64,000 nt of DNA. Source: Candidatus Methanoperedens sp. BLZ2 (lineage in GTDB: Archaea > Halobacteriota > Methanosarcinia > Methanosarcinales > Methanoperedenaceae). This document shows positions 36,884 through 45,456 of this stretch, piece after piece (position 1 is the stretch's first letter; each line of letters starts with the position of its first letter). A model generated the notes under the pieces. It searched no databases. It was not told the origin of the DNA and worked only from the letters and a program-made list of their open reading frames with translations. The position numbers were made by a program, and so were the translations under genes. Location: the NCBI RefSeq assembly GCF_002487355.1, contig NZ_NTMG01000023.1, positions 1 to 64,000 of the forward strand, in the 5' to 3' direction.

Positions 36884-37834
36884 ATGAATAAATCTGGGAA
36901 TAATGTAATTATAAATAATGTAATTATAGCAAAGCAGGGTAGAAAGGGATATATGCGGAATATGGCACCCATCGATTTCAAATCAAGGATATCAGAAAAA
37001 ACAGGGGACATAATGAGTATAGCATCAAACGAGGTCATCACTATTCCCCCTACAATGTCTGTGATCGGGGCAGTAAAGACGATGCTGAATCACGGATTCC
37101 GAAGAATTCCCGTAGCGGATGCAGGGACAAATCACCTGAAAGGGATCATTACATCACAGGATATAGTGGATTTCCTTGGCGGCGGACAAAGGAATTTGAT
37201 AGTTAAAAACAAATTCAAAGGCAATCTGCTTGCAGCTGTCAATGGCAGCATCAGTGAAATCATGGAAACAAATGTCATCTCCCTTAATGTAAAAGATTCA
37301 TTGAAAGATGCATTGGATACCATGATAAAAGAGAATATCGGAGGGATCCCTGTAACGGATGGAGATGGCACAGTGAAAGCCATCGTTTCCGAGAGGGATT
37401 TTGTTTTCCTATTATCCGGTATAATTACAGGTAAAACAGTTGAAGGATACATGAGCAAGAAAGTAGTCACAGCACCTTCTGATATGTCAGTAGGGGCAGC
37501 AGCCAGGTCCATGATCAATAATGGTTTCAGGAGACTTCCGGTTCTTCGGGATAATGTACTTATCGGTATTATTACAGCATCGGATATTATGCGTTTCCTG
37601 GGAAGCGGTGATATATTTGACAGGCTTGTTACCGGTAACGCCAGGGAAGTTTTCCAGGTTCCGGTCAGCACTCTTGTAAAAAGGGACATAATCTTTACGA
37701 AATCGGATATTGACCTTGGAGAGGCTGCAAATGTGATGCTTGATAAGAATGTTGGCTCACTACCTGTCCTGGAAGATGGTGAATTGAAAGGAATTATAAC
37801 CGAACGTGATTTTGTCCGTGCAATGGCTGATTAA
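36884..37834 (+). CDS. CBS-domain protein (four CBS motifs)
   Basis: 316 residues as given; an internal start at M22 or M25 (about 36947-36956) would remove an Asn/Ile-rich leader of low complexity (NVIINNVIIAKQG) that looks unlike the family. Four CBS units follow: GDIMSIASNEVITIPP, ISEIMETNVISLN, VEGYMSKKVVTAP and STLVKRDIIFTKS, each with a GI(I/V) segment. The true start is uncertain. Third CBS gene in the operon, 9 nt after the second. Confidence 0.82.
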   Translation: MNKSGNNVIINNVIIAKQGRKGYMRNMAPIDFKSRISEKTGDIMSIASNEVITIPPTMSVIGAVKTMLNHGFRRIPVADAGTNHLKGIITSQDIVDFLGGGQRNLIVKNKFKGNLLAAVNGSISEIMETNVISLNVKDSLKDALDTMIKENIGGIPVTDGDGTVKAIVSERDFVFLLSGIITGKTVEGYMSKKVVTAPSDMSVGAAARSMINNGFRRLPVLRDNVLIGIITASDIMRFLGSGDIFDRLVTGNAREVFQVPVSTLVKRDIIFTKSDIDLGEAANVMLDKNVGSLPVLEDGELKGIITERDFVRAMAD

Positions 37835-37849
37835 GATTAAGAGGTTGTT

Positions 37850-38698
37850 ATGAAAATAAAAGATATAATGAGCGCTCCTGTTTTTGTTGTATCGCCTGAT
37901 GAAAATGTAGCGCGTGCAAGGAACCTGATGCTTCGTCATAAGATCGGAAGACTTGTAATTGTTGAAAATAACAAGCCAATAGGAATGGTGACAAAGAAAG
38001 ATATCGTAAAGAGGCTCAACCAGGCCGAACCACAGTGGCGCAGGCGCCCGATCGATGATATACCTGTAAGAAAGGTAATGACCGAGAGCCTCATAACGAT
38101 ATTTCCGGATGCGACACCAAGGCAACTGGCCGAACTTATGACTGAGAATAATATCGGCGGGTTACCTGTAGTGAATAATAAAGATGAAGTCATAGGAATA
38201 GCCACAAAATGGGATCTTATCAGGTATTTCTCAAAATTGGATCTTGATATGAAAGTCAAGGATCTGCAAATTGATCCAGCACTAACTGTCCACAGGCATC
38301 ATACGATAAGCCATATAATACATGAACTTCAGGCAAATTCAGCAGACAGGGCAATTGTTCTTGAAGATAACGATATGCCTGTGGGTATAATAACCAATTC
38401 AAATCTAACCTTCACGGAAATGAGGGACAAAACAGGCGGCCTCCCGCAGAAAGAAATAAAAATGACACGAAAAGAGAGCGCTGCGGGGCGAAAACAGAAC
38501 AGGTATATAAGCGAAGTACCCCTTGTCGCAGAAGATATAATGTCAAGCCCGATCATCAATGTGAATTATGATGACCTTGCGACCTATGCCGCTGGCCTGA
38601 TGATTAAAAAAAGGATTAACGGGCTCTCAGTACTGGGAAATGGAGTCAAGGGGATATTGACAGGGGAGAACATAATAAAGACTATATTGACAATGTGA
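37850..38698 (+). CDS. CBS-domain protein (four CBS motifs)
   Basis: 282 residues: IKDIMSAPVFVVSP, VRKVMTESLITIFP, VKDLQIDPALTVHR (a degenerate third motif) and AEDIMSSPIINVNY. A polar linker of about 30 residues rich in Lys and Arg (KEIKMTRKESAAGRKQ) separates units 3 and 4. Fourth CBS gene, 15 nt after the third. Confidence 0.85.
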   Translation: MKIKDIMSAPVFVVSPDENVARARNLMLRHKIGRLVIVENNKPIGMVTKKDIVKRLNQAEPQWRRRPIDDIPVRKVMTESLITIFPDATPRQLAELMTENNIGGLPVVNNKDEVIGIATKWDLIRYFSKLDLDMKVKDLQIDPALTVHRHHTISHIIHELQANSADRAIVLEDNDMPVGIITNSNLTFTEMRDKTGGLPQKEIKMTRKESAAGRKQNRYISEVPLVAEDIMSSPIINVNYDDLATYAAGLMIKKRINGLSVLGNGVKGILTGENIIKTILTM

Positions 38699-38707
38699 GG
38701 TGATACT

Positions 38708-39490
38708 ATGAAAGTAAAAAACATAATGAGTGAACCAATCACTGTGCATAAATCAGATAAGATATCACATGCAATGGACCTGATGGATAAATATGATACA
38801 CGAAGACTGCTGGTCCTCAATGGAAGTGAGCCTACGGGTGTAATCACGATGAGAAGCATTGCCAGCAAACTCGGGACATGGAAGACTTCAAATCTTCCGG
38901 CGTCATCGCTGCATGTTGCAGCTGCGACAACGGATACCTTCACCGGGGTACTCCCTGATATGGGTATAGAAGATGCGATCGCATTGATGGACAGGAAAAA
39001 TGGCATCCTGATCGTTACGGATAATAGTAACATCCTGGGCTGGGTAACTCCTCATGAGATCCTGAAAAATGCAAAGGGTATAAAGGGATATGCTGCTGAG
39101 GTCATGAAAGAGCCGATTACCATAAGCCCGGGCGACAGGGTTTCCCATGCAAGGCGTATCATGCTTGATAACGACATTGGGAGACTGCCTATCCTCGAAA
39201 ATGGCGATATAGTAGGAATTATTACTGAGAGAGATGTCGCAAAAGCGATGATGAATTTCAGGGATCTTGTACCTGACAATCAGCAGGATGTAAGAATCCG
39301 GAATCTGATCGTGGGTGATATTATGACCCGCAATGTAAAATCAGTCCGGACAAATACTCCTATAACTGAAGTAATATCGACTCTCCTTAATGAAAACATT
39401 GGCGGAGTGCCTGTACTGAACCTGAGGGATGAAATGGTTGGCGTTATCAGCAGGCGAGAGATCATAAAATATATGGCGGCAAAAGGATGA
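38708..39490 (+). CDS. CBS-domain protein (four CBS motifs)
   Basis: 260 residues: VKNIMSEPITVHKS, a divergent second unit, AAEVMKEPITISPG and VGDIMTRNVKSVRT. Its TGA overlaps the ATG of the RNA ligase by 4 nt, so the ligase is translationally coupled to this CBS protein. That makes an adenylate-sensing role connected to RNA ligation a reasonable guess, nothing more. Confidence 0.85.
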   Translation: MKVKNIMSEPITVHKSDKISHAMDLMDKYDTRRLLVLNGSEPTGVITMRSIASKLGTWKTSNLPASSLHVAAATTDTFTGVLPDMGIEDAIALMDRKNGILIVTDNSNILGWVTPHEILKNAKGIKGYAAEVMKEPITISPGDRVSHARRIMLDNDIGRLPILENGDIVGIITERDVAKAMMNFRDLVPDNQQDVRIRNLIVGDIMTRNVKSVRTNTPITEVISTLLNENIGGVPVLNLRDEMVGVISRREIIKYMAAKG

Positions 39491-40653
39491 GACGGGATGT
39501 CTCAGAATTAACGAATAAACTTGATATTGAAAAAATATCCAGCCTGCTGGATATTCCCGAACATAGCATTACAGGGGCGCTGAAAAGAAAGACTATACAG
39601 TATGTATATGGGAAACATGAATTATTCAGGTTCGATAAGCCTGTTTCCTCTGTTGAAGGAGGAACTGCGGTATTTCTTGAACCATTTGAGATCGTGCGGG
39701 GCTTTCCTAAGATATCACGCACCTTGATGCTATATCCTGCGCTCATTAAACATTTTTCTTCATGCGATAAAGTGGCGGTTGAAGAGAAAATGAACGGTTA
39801 CAATGTCAGGGTAGCGCTGATCGGCGATAAACTTGTAGCGCTTACGCGTGGCGGTTTTATATGTCCTTATACAACGCAGAAGGTAAATGACCTGATAGGG
39901 CCGGATTTTTTTCACGACCATCCGGAACTTGTGCTGTGCGGTGAAATGGTAGGACCGGACAGCCCTTATGTACCTAAAATATTTTATAATATAGAGTCCC
40001 TGGATTTTTTTGTATTTGATATAAGGGAGAAGAATTCCGGAAATCCTGTGCCTGTAATGGAAAGGCGAAAACTTATGGATGAATTCAGGATCAAGTCAGT
40101 GCATCTTTTCGGTGAATTCGAGGTTGAGAAAGCTCATGATGCAATTACGGATATAATAAAAGGTTTTGGTGATACATTGCGCGAAGGCGTTGTCATCAAA
40201 GATCCCAAAATGATCCTGCCTCCTGTAAAATATACAAGCTCGCTCAGTAATTGCGCTGATCTCAGATATGCTTTTGAATTCTACAATGATTTCGGGCGGG
40301 ATTTTTTCTTTGGAAGGGTATGCAGGGAAGCATTCCAGTCAGTAGAATGGGATGAGGATGAGGAAAGTGCGAGGAAAAGATGCCAGGAACTTGGGGAAAG
40401 TATCCTTTTGCCAATGATTTCCACAATTAAAAAGAAGAAAAATGGGGAACGGATCGCTGAAAATGTGCAACTGAGGGTGAAAAGCCTCAAAACCATTACG
40501 GAATTTGAAGAGTTCCTTAAATTACTGGGAATAGATGCTGTTTTTGAGCAGCCTGAAATGATCGGGAATGAATTTCTTGTCAGGATCAAAAAAATTCACC
40601 AGAGCACCAACGACAAGACAGAAATGATACTTGGCGGCCATATGTGGAGTTAG
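39487..40653 (+). CDS. ATP-dependent RNA ligase (Rnl3 / Pab1020 type)
   Basis: 388 residues. The adenylation motif is VEEKMNGYNVRV with K101 as the AMP-accepting lysine; motif IIIa-IV FVFDIRE and motif V GVVIKDPK (about 235) follow. The C-terminal ~120 residues form the dimerisation domain of archaeal homodimeric RNA ligases. These enzymes circularise or seal RNA ends in vitro; the cellular substrate is unclear. From memory, the M. thermautotrophicus homologue (MTH1221) also sits next to a run of CBS genes. Confidence 0.9.
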   Translation: MRRDVSELTNKLDIEKISSLLDIPEHSITGALKRKTIQYVYGKHELFRFDKPVSSVEGGTAVFLEPFEIVRGFPKISRTLMLYPALIKHFSSCDKVAVEEKMNGYNVRVALIGDKLVALTRGGFICPYTTQKVNDLIGPDFFHDHPELVLCGEMVGPDSPYVPKIFYNIESLDFFVFDIREKNSGNPVPVMERRKLMDEFRIKSVHLFGEFEVEKAHDAITDIIKGFGDTLREGVVIKDPKMILPPVKYTSSLSNCADLRYAFEFYNDFGRDFFFGRVCREAFQSVEWDEDEESARKRCQELGESILLPMISTIKKKKNGERIAENVQLRVKSLKTITEFEEFLKLLGIDAVFEQPEMIGNEFLVRIKKIHQSTNDKTEMILGGHMWS

Positions 40654-40671
40654 TCGTTTGACTATCTTTCG

Positions 40672-41370
40672 CTAACTGAAAACTTCAGCCTCAGAGTGGA
40701 CAACTATTCCGTTTTTTGTTATGGAATAAGGTTTGATATCCCTTGAATGTTCAATACGTCTCATTTTTGAGACTTCGATCACTGTTGCCACTGACTGGAG
40801 GTCGTTATGCCTCACCTGCCTTAATAAAACAACACCATCCGCAATATACTCGATAACCCCGTATTTTGAATTATACGGATTGATATTGTTAGTTTCAGAA
40901 GTCATGATCACAGTTATTCCGTGTTCCCTGATTTTTTCCGCAAAATTAAAAAGATGTTCGCGGCGCAAAGTTTCAGACTCATACAACATTTCATACAATG
41001 TTATCGGGTCAATAACGAGTCTTTTAACATTAAATGACTTAAAGAGTCTTGGAAGGTCATTTTCGACCCAGGCGGCTGCTGCTTTGATATTCATCGTGCT
41101 TAAGCGTATCAGAACCAATTTTTTATTCGTAATGTAGGGTTTCAGGTCCCAGCCGAAAATTGAAGCGGTCTTGACGATAGTGTCTTCGCTTTCCTCAAGT
41201 GAAAGGTAAACGCAGTTCTCACCTTTCAGGAGACCTGCGTATATGAATTGCAGCGCAAAAGTGGATTTACCTGTACCGGGTGAACCGAGAACTGCAACAA
41301 TATGTTCTTTCGGGATACCCCCTTTTAGCATTTCATCAAATCCAATTACTCCTGTATTCAGTGGTTCCAT
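40672..41370 (-). CDS. KaiC-like RecA-superfamily ATPase
   Basis: 232 residues, one KaiC domain: GFDEMLKGGIPKEHIVAVLG, Walker A GSPGTGKST (about 29-37), catalytic Glu pair in LSLEESEDTI, and Walker B RLVIDPITLY. Archaeal single-domain KaiC proteins are linked to signalling, motility or DNA repair; no role can be assigned here. It converges with the RNA ligase gene. Confidence 0.88.
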   Translation of the reverse strand: MEPLNTGVIGFDEMLKGGIPKEHIVAVLGSPGTGKSTFALQFIYAGLLKGENCVYLSLEESEDTIVKTASIFGWDLKPYITNKKLVLIRLSTMNIKAAAAWVENDLPRLFKSFNVKRLVIDPITLYEMLYESETLRREHLFNFAEKIREHGITVIMTSETNNINPYNSKYGVIEYIADGVVLLRQVRHNDLQSVATVIEVSKMRRIEHSRDIKPYSITKNGIVVHSEAEVFS

Positions 41371-41550
41371 TTTCTTCCTTAAAGAATATTATAAATGTAT
41401 ATTATTGATAAAGCGAAAAGTATATGAAATTATCGATATAATAATGATAATAATGATTATTAAATGGTTGATAACTGTATGTTATCAACTAAGTTTTCAA
41501 AGGACAATATTTAAGGGTTGTATTGTTCATGTTGGAGCATTGGAGCATTC

Positions 41551-42234
41551 ATGAAATTAATTATTGGTCTGATCATATTTTCTGTTCTGGTGGCCGGATG
41601 CATTTCCCCTGATGTTAAAACTGGCGACCCTATGCAGTATGAACTCCCAGGCATGGAAAATACTACTATTTTTTATCTGAATCTCTCTTCCACCCAGGTA
41701 ATAGACAGTGTCATTAACCAGACATCCGTTGATTACAGGATAGAAGATAGCATCCAGACTTTCAGGAATCCTGTAGCAGTAGATTATCAAGGAAATAATG
41801 CCAGCGTAAATGTGACGATAAAGACAATTATGGGCAGAAATTATGCCCATTTTAACTTCAGTACCAATTTTACAGGATTTGTGGCATATACCATACCAGG
41901 AGGGCAGGATTTTAACTATATTCCTGAAAGCAACAGGACAATACGTGTGGTTTTACCTGAAAATTTCACGGCCGGGACCATGTTTCTGGGATATATCCAG
42001 CCAGATCCGGATAATATTACACATGACGCATTGGGAAGAGAAGTCTTCATCTGGAATAATCCAACAGGACAAAAGATCAGGGTAAGATATCACTACAAAG
42101 ATACACCAGAACTTTTGTTATATATGTTTGGATTCCTTTTGATTTGCGCTGTTATTGTATGGTTATATTATTATTTTAGTATCTCGGCCCTAAGGAGAAA
42201 ACGCAAAATGCTGGAAAGAAATATTCGGAAATAA
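41551..42234 (+). CDS. Membrane-anchored lipoprotein of unknown function (possibly DUF5803)
   Basis: 227 residues from ATG 41551; GGAG at 41542-41545 supports this start over an upstream one. Residues 1-16 are a signal with lipobox VAGC (Cys17). The exterior domain is beta-rich with several N-x-S/T sites (NTT, NLS, NQT, NAS, NVT, NFS, NFT, NIT) that could be glycosylated. A C-terminal membrane helix (about 192-212) is followed by a basic tail RRKRKMLERN. Lipid anchor plus C-terminal helix is unusual. The DUF number is from memory. Confidence 0.7.
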   Translation: MKLIIGLIIFSVLVAGCISPDVKTGDPMQYELPGMENTTIFYLNLSSTQVIDSVINQTSVDYRIEDSIQTFRNPVAVDYQGNNASVNVTIKTIMGRNYAHFNFSTNFTGFVAYTIPGGQDFNYIPESNRTIRVVLPENFTAGTMFLGYIQPDPDNITHDALGREVFIWNNPTGQKIRVRYHYKDTPELLLYMFGFLLICAVIVWLYYYFSISALRRKRKMLERNIRK

Positions 42235-42261
42235 TATTTTTATGCATTACATTAAATTATT

Positions 42262-42834
42262 TCATTCTTTACAAAGTTCTCTAAATTTATTAAGAACAAC
42301 TTCATCCCTGGCTTTCTTTTCCAGATATTCAAAATCTACGCGATCCCGGTAATATCTGATCATATACTGTGCCTGGTCACAATCTCTTTGGGACTTCCAA
42401 TGAACACAGGCGTTAAGACGATCAATTATTAAATCTTCAATTCCAATTACATAGACCTTCAGGTTCTCAATTTTTATTGTCATTACTTTATCTTTATCTC
42501 CAGCCAGATGACTGCCGGGAACCTCTACATAAAGACCTATTTGTTCATTTATCCAATTCTTTCCACTTTGTTTGAAGTCGAATACATGTTCCAATATTTC
42601 CCCGATCACTTTTCTATCGCTCACAAGGTCTATATCATAACTCGGATAAATTCCTTCAGTATAGAAATCCACAGCCGAACCGCCCACAACAATAGGCTGC
42701 ACATGTCTTTTTTCAGCTTCCCGGGTCAACAATCCCATGAAATATATTTTTCTATCAACTAAATTTTCGATAGATGATATTTTTTTTAATTCTGTGGTTA
42801 TAATTTTCGCTCCATTTCCCTGTTTCCGATCCAC
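42262..42834 (-). CDS. Nucleotidyltransferase-fold protein (TA-type) downstream of an AbrB antitoxin
   Basis: 190 residues. VVGGSAVDFYTEGIYPSYDI then DLVSD is the GG-S/A ... D-x-D active site of DUF6036/AbiEii-like nucleotidyltransferases. A C-terminal helical part with LIIDRLNACVHWKS follows, as in that family. It overlaps the AbrB-type gene upstream by 37 nt, or begins later at M33 (42738). Such NTases act as toxins by modifying tRNA or proteins. Pairing with AbrB rather than AbiEi-type antitoxin is notable. Functional role inferred from context. Confidence 0.7.
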   Translation of the reverse strand: MDRKQGNGAKIITTELKKISSIENLVDRKIYFMGLLTREAEKRHVQPIVVGGSAVDFYTEGIYPSYDIDLVSDRKVIGEILEHVFDFKQSGKNWINEQIGLYVEVPGSHLAGDKDKVMTIKIENLKVYVIGIEDLIIDRLNACVHWKSQRDCDQAQYMIRYYRDRVDFEYLEKKARDEVVLNKFRELCKE

Positions 42835-43073
42835 CGCGTCTTTCCAGTACTGATATTCCTTTCAATTTTTGATCTCATTAAATCGTATAATCCATCAATT
42901 TCATCCTTATTCCTTGGCTTACGCCTGATGGTTTTACCACCTATTGGCCTTATGAATATACCGTCTTTGGTGGGGATTATTTCCACTGTCCCGGGATAAC
43001 CCATTCCTTGCAGGATGTCTCCCGGGATTATGATTCCCTGGCTGTTTCCTATTTTTATGATATTTCTTAGCAT
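42798..43073 (-). CDS. AbrB/MazE-type antitoxin-like transcription factor
   Basis: 91 residues. The N-terminal swapped-hairpin DNA-binding domain is clear: NIIKIGNSQGIIIPGDIL, then GTVEIIPTKDGIFIRP. The C-terminal half is basic and helical, suited to bind a partner. It precedes the nucleotidyltransferase gene and overlaps it. Two near-identical palindromes cover its start and upstream region, indicating self-repression, as in toxin-antitoxin operons. Confidence 0.82.
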   Translation of the reverse strand: MLRNIIKIGNSQGIIIPGDILQGMGYPGTVEIIPTKDGIFIRPIGGKTIRRKPRNKDEIDGLYDLMRSKIERNISTGKTRWIGNREMERKL

Positions 43074-43109
43074 GTTGTAACAATGTTATAACATCGATAG
43101 TATATAAGA
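43073..43109 (-). promoter_or_regulatory. Promoter with tandem TGTTRTAACA operators for the AbrB/NTase operon
   Basis: TGTTGTAACA (43073-43082) and TGTTATAACA (43084-43093, a perfect palindrome) lie side by side at the start codon. TTATATA (43107-43101 reading leftward) is a TATA box about 30 nt upstream, so initiation would fall inside the operators. A dimeric AbrB-type protein bound there would block transcription. Confidence 0.6.
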
Positions 43110-43152
43110 TTTAAGTTTATTATTTAAGCTATTGTCACATTGATGAAATTTT

Positions 43153-45456
43153 TCAATCCTCTTGCTCTTCCGGTTTTTCCCCTTTCTCCTTCCTCCCCCT
43201 CTTTTCGGCCTTTGCCCCGGCCTGCGAAGCGAACACATTCAAAAGGTCGGTCAATTTTTCATACTGTGCTGTCTCGATATGCGAATACCTCAAAGGCTTC
43301 TTGTGCTTTCGTGTATCTTTCTTGAGCTTCTTATACAGGTCGTCAGAGCGCGATGTGAGTTTCTCATCCGTCGTCCCTTCAATGAGCATAACGCCAGTTG
43401 CGCCGTATTCAAAAGCGGCATTGACCACATCGGCGTCGAGAATGTGGATGGAAGGAACGCTCACGAACCTGATAAGAGAGGAGTATTGTTTCCGGTTAAC
43501 TCCTGCAATATCGGCAGCAGCATATGCATACGGGTCGATGAACACTAATACACCCGGTGCTTCACTCAGGATTCCCTGAAGCTGCGCCTTTAACTGGCCG
43601 CGTGTGAAATTTCTTATCTCAATGCCTTTTATCGGGCACGCGGGCACGCATATTCCGCAGCCTGTACAGGCAAGAGGCGAAAGAACCGCTTTTCCTCCAT
43701 CAAGAGCAAGTGCATTATACGGACAGGCTTTCACGCATTCCCCGCACCCGTTGCACTCAAATATCTGCGGCTTCTCAGGAGGGATAAGTATCATGCCTTT
43801 ACCGAGGAACTGCGAGACCTTGTGGGCGGCGCTTATTCCTTCAGTAACTGAATCATGGATATCCTTGGGGCCAAGCACGCATCCTGCCGCAAATACAGAC
43901 TGGTTAAGCGTATTCACAGGTTCAAGCTTCACATGCTTTTCCTCAATAAAACCGTCATCGCCAAGAGATACGCCAAGCTTATCCGCGATTTCTTTTGTCC
44001 CTTTTGAGGGGATAAGAGCAGGGCACAGCACGACCATATCAAAAATTTCGCGCCCTTTCCTGCCAAGATTGGTATCCTCGTACTGTATCATGAGAGTGCC
44101 ATCTGTTTTGGGAATTATTTCCGCGACTTTCCCGCGCACGTAATTAACGCCTTTTTCCTGCGTGTGATGATAAAATTCCTCAAACCTCCTTCCGGCGGAA
44201 CGCATGTCGATGTAGAATATCCAGGCCTCTGCGTCCTCTTTCATCTTTTTCACAAGCTGCGCCTGCTTCTGCGAATAGATGCAGCAGACTTTGGAACAAT
44301 GTTTTCTTCCTTTGCCTGTGAAATCCCTGCTCCCTGCGCATAGTACGAAAGCGACCCTGTTCGGGAATGTCCCGTCAGCTTTCTGTAATCTCATTCCGGT
44401 TTTGCTCTTTGCAGATAACATTTCTTCAAAATCAATAGCTGTGAGGATGTTTGGAGATGGATAATTATATTCTTCTATAAAGGATGGGTCAATAGGTTCA
44501 AATCCTGTAGCGATCGCAACTGCGCCCACGGAAATCGTACTTGTTTCTTCTTTTGCTTCAAGATTAATCGCATCGCGTGGGCATACTTTTACACATACGC
44601 CGCAATTCTTGCATTTTGACATATCGATCATGTACGCCTGCGGGACAGCCTGGGCAAATGGAAGAAATATTGCGCCAGCCGTGCATTTCCTTGCACATGC
44701 GCCGCAGTTTATGCATTTCTTGATATCCACATACCGCGGGCTGTGTTTCAGGGTAATGGAATAATCCCCTGGGCTTCCCTGAACATCTGCTACCTCAGTC
44801 TGCGTGAACATTGTGATCCGGGGATTATTGTGAACCGCAACCATCTTTGGCGTAAGAATGCACTGGGAGCAGTCAAGAGTGGGGAACGTTTTGGAAAGGC
44901 CTATCATGTGGCCTCCAAGATATGGCAGCTTTTCTATCAATATCACTTCATGGGAGTCAGCAAGTTCAAGCGCTGTTGTTATTCCGGCTATCCCTGCGCC
45001 CACAACAAGCGTCCTGTCCACAAGTTCCTTTGTAAGTGGTGTTAACGGCTCTATTGAACCCATTCTGGCCGCAGCGCCTTTTATCAGGCCCAGAACTTTT
45101 GAGTTCACACTTTCCTTACTGTCCCTGTCATGAACCCAGCTTGCCTGTTCCCGGATATTTGTTATTTCAAGAAGATTCGGATTAAGTCCTGCTGTTTTTG
45201 CCATCCCCCTGAAAGTTTCAAGATGCAGCTTTGGAGAGCATGAACCTATGACAACACGGTCAATTTTTCCCTTTTCGATATCGTTTTTTATCTTATCCTG
45301 CCCAGCGCTGCTGCAAAGGTAATCCTGGATATTTACAGTAATGTTTTTATCTTCTTTGAGTTTATCCGCAACTGCCTGGAGGTCAACCACATCACCGATA
45401 TTGCCTCCACACCTGCAAAGGTACACGCCGATCCTGGGGGATTCATTTTCTGTCAT
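43153..45456 (-). CDS. hdrA: CoB-CoM heterodisulfide reductase subunit A with a C-terminal MvhD-like domain
   Basis: 767 residues. N-terminal HdrA Cys pair C14/C16, FAD motif VVGAGIAGITTALEL (about 151), cluster-binding CSQCILTPKM, KHCSKVCCIYS, and four ferredoxin-type C-x2-C-x2-C-x3-C motifs (CINCGACARKC, CKNCGVCVKVC, CNGCGECVKAC, CTGCGICVPAC). HdrA bifurcates electrons between heterodisulfide and ferredoxin. Residues 636-700 align with MvhD, the hydrogenase-to-Hdr [2Fe-2S] carrier, but every MvhD cysteine is replaced (FIDPYAYAAADIAG in place of the FCCNWCSYGGAD pattern). A Lys/Glu-rich tail ends the protein. Overlaps hdrB by 4 nt. Confidence 0.93.
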   Translation of the reverse strand: MTENESPRIGVYLCRCGGNIGDVVDLQAVADKLKEDKNITVNIQDYLCSSAGQDKIKNDIEKGKIDRVVIGSCSPKLHLETFRGMAKTAGLNPNLLEITNIREQASWVHDRDSKESVNSKVLGLIKGAAARMGSIEPLTPLTKELVDRTLVVGAGIAGITTALELADSHEVILIEKLPYLGGHMIGLSKTFPTLDCSQCILTPKMVAVHNNPRITMFTQTEVADVQGSPGDYSITLKHSPRYVDIKKCINCGACARKCTAGAIFLPFAQAVPQAYMIDMSKCKNCGVCVKVCPRDAINLEAKEETSTISVGAVAIATGFEPIDPSFIEEYNYPSPNILTAIDFEEMLSAKSKTGMRLQKADGTFPNRVAFVLCAGSRDFTGKGRKHCSKVCCIYSQKQAQLVKKMKEDAEAWIFYIDMRSAGRRFEEFYHHTQEKGVNYVRGKVAEIIPKTDGTLMIQYEDTNLGRKGREIFDMVVLCPALIPSKGTKEIADKLGVSLGDDGFIEEKHVKLEPVNTLNQSVFAAGCVLGPKDIHDSVTEGISAAHKVSQFLGKGMILIPPEKPQIFECNGCGECVKACPYNALALDGGKAVLSPLACTGCGICVPACPIKGIEIRNFTRGQLKAQLQGILSEAPGVLVFIDPYAYAAADIAGVNRKQYSSLIRFVSVPSIHILDADVVNAAFEYGATGVMLIEGTTDEKLTSRSDDLYKKLKKDTRKHKKPLRYSHIETAQYEKLTDLLNVFASQAGAKAEKRGRKEKGEKPEEQED

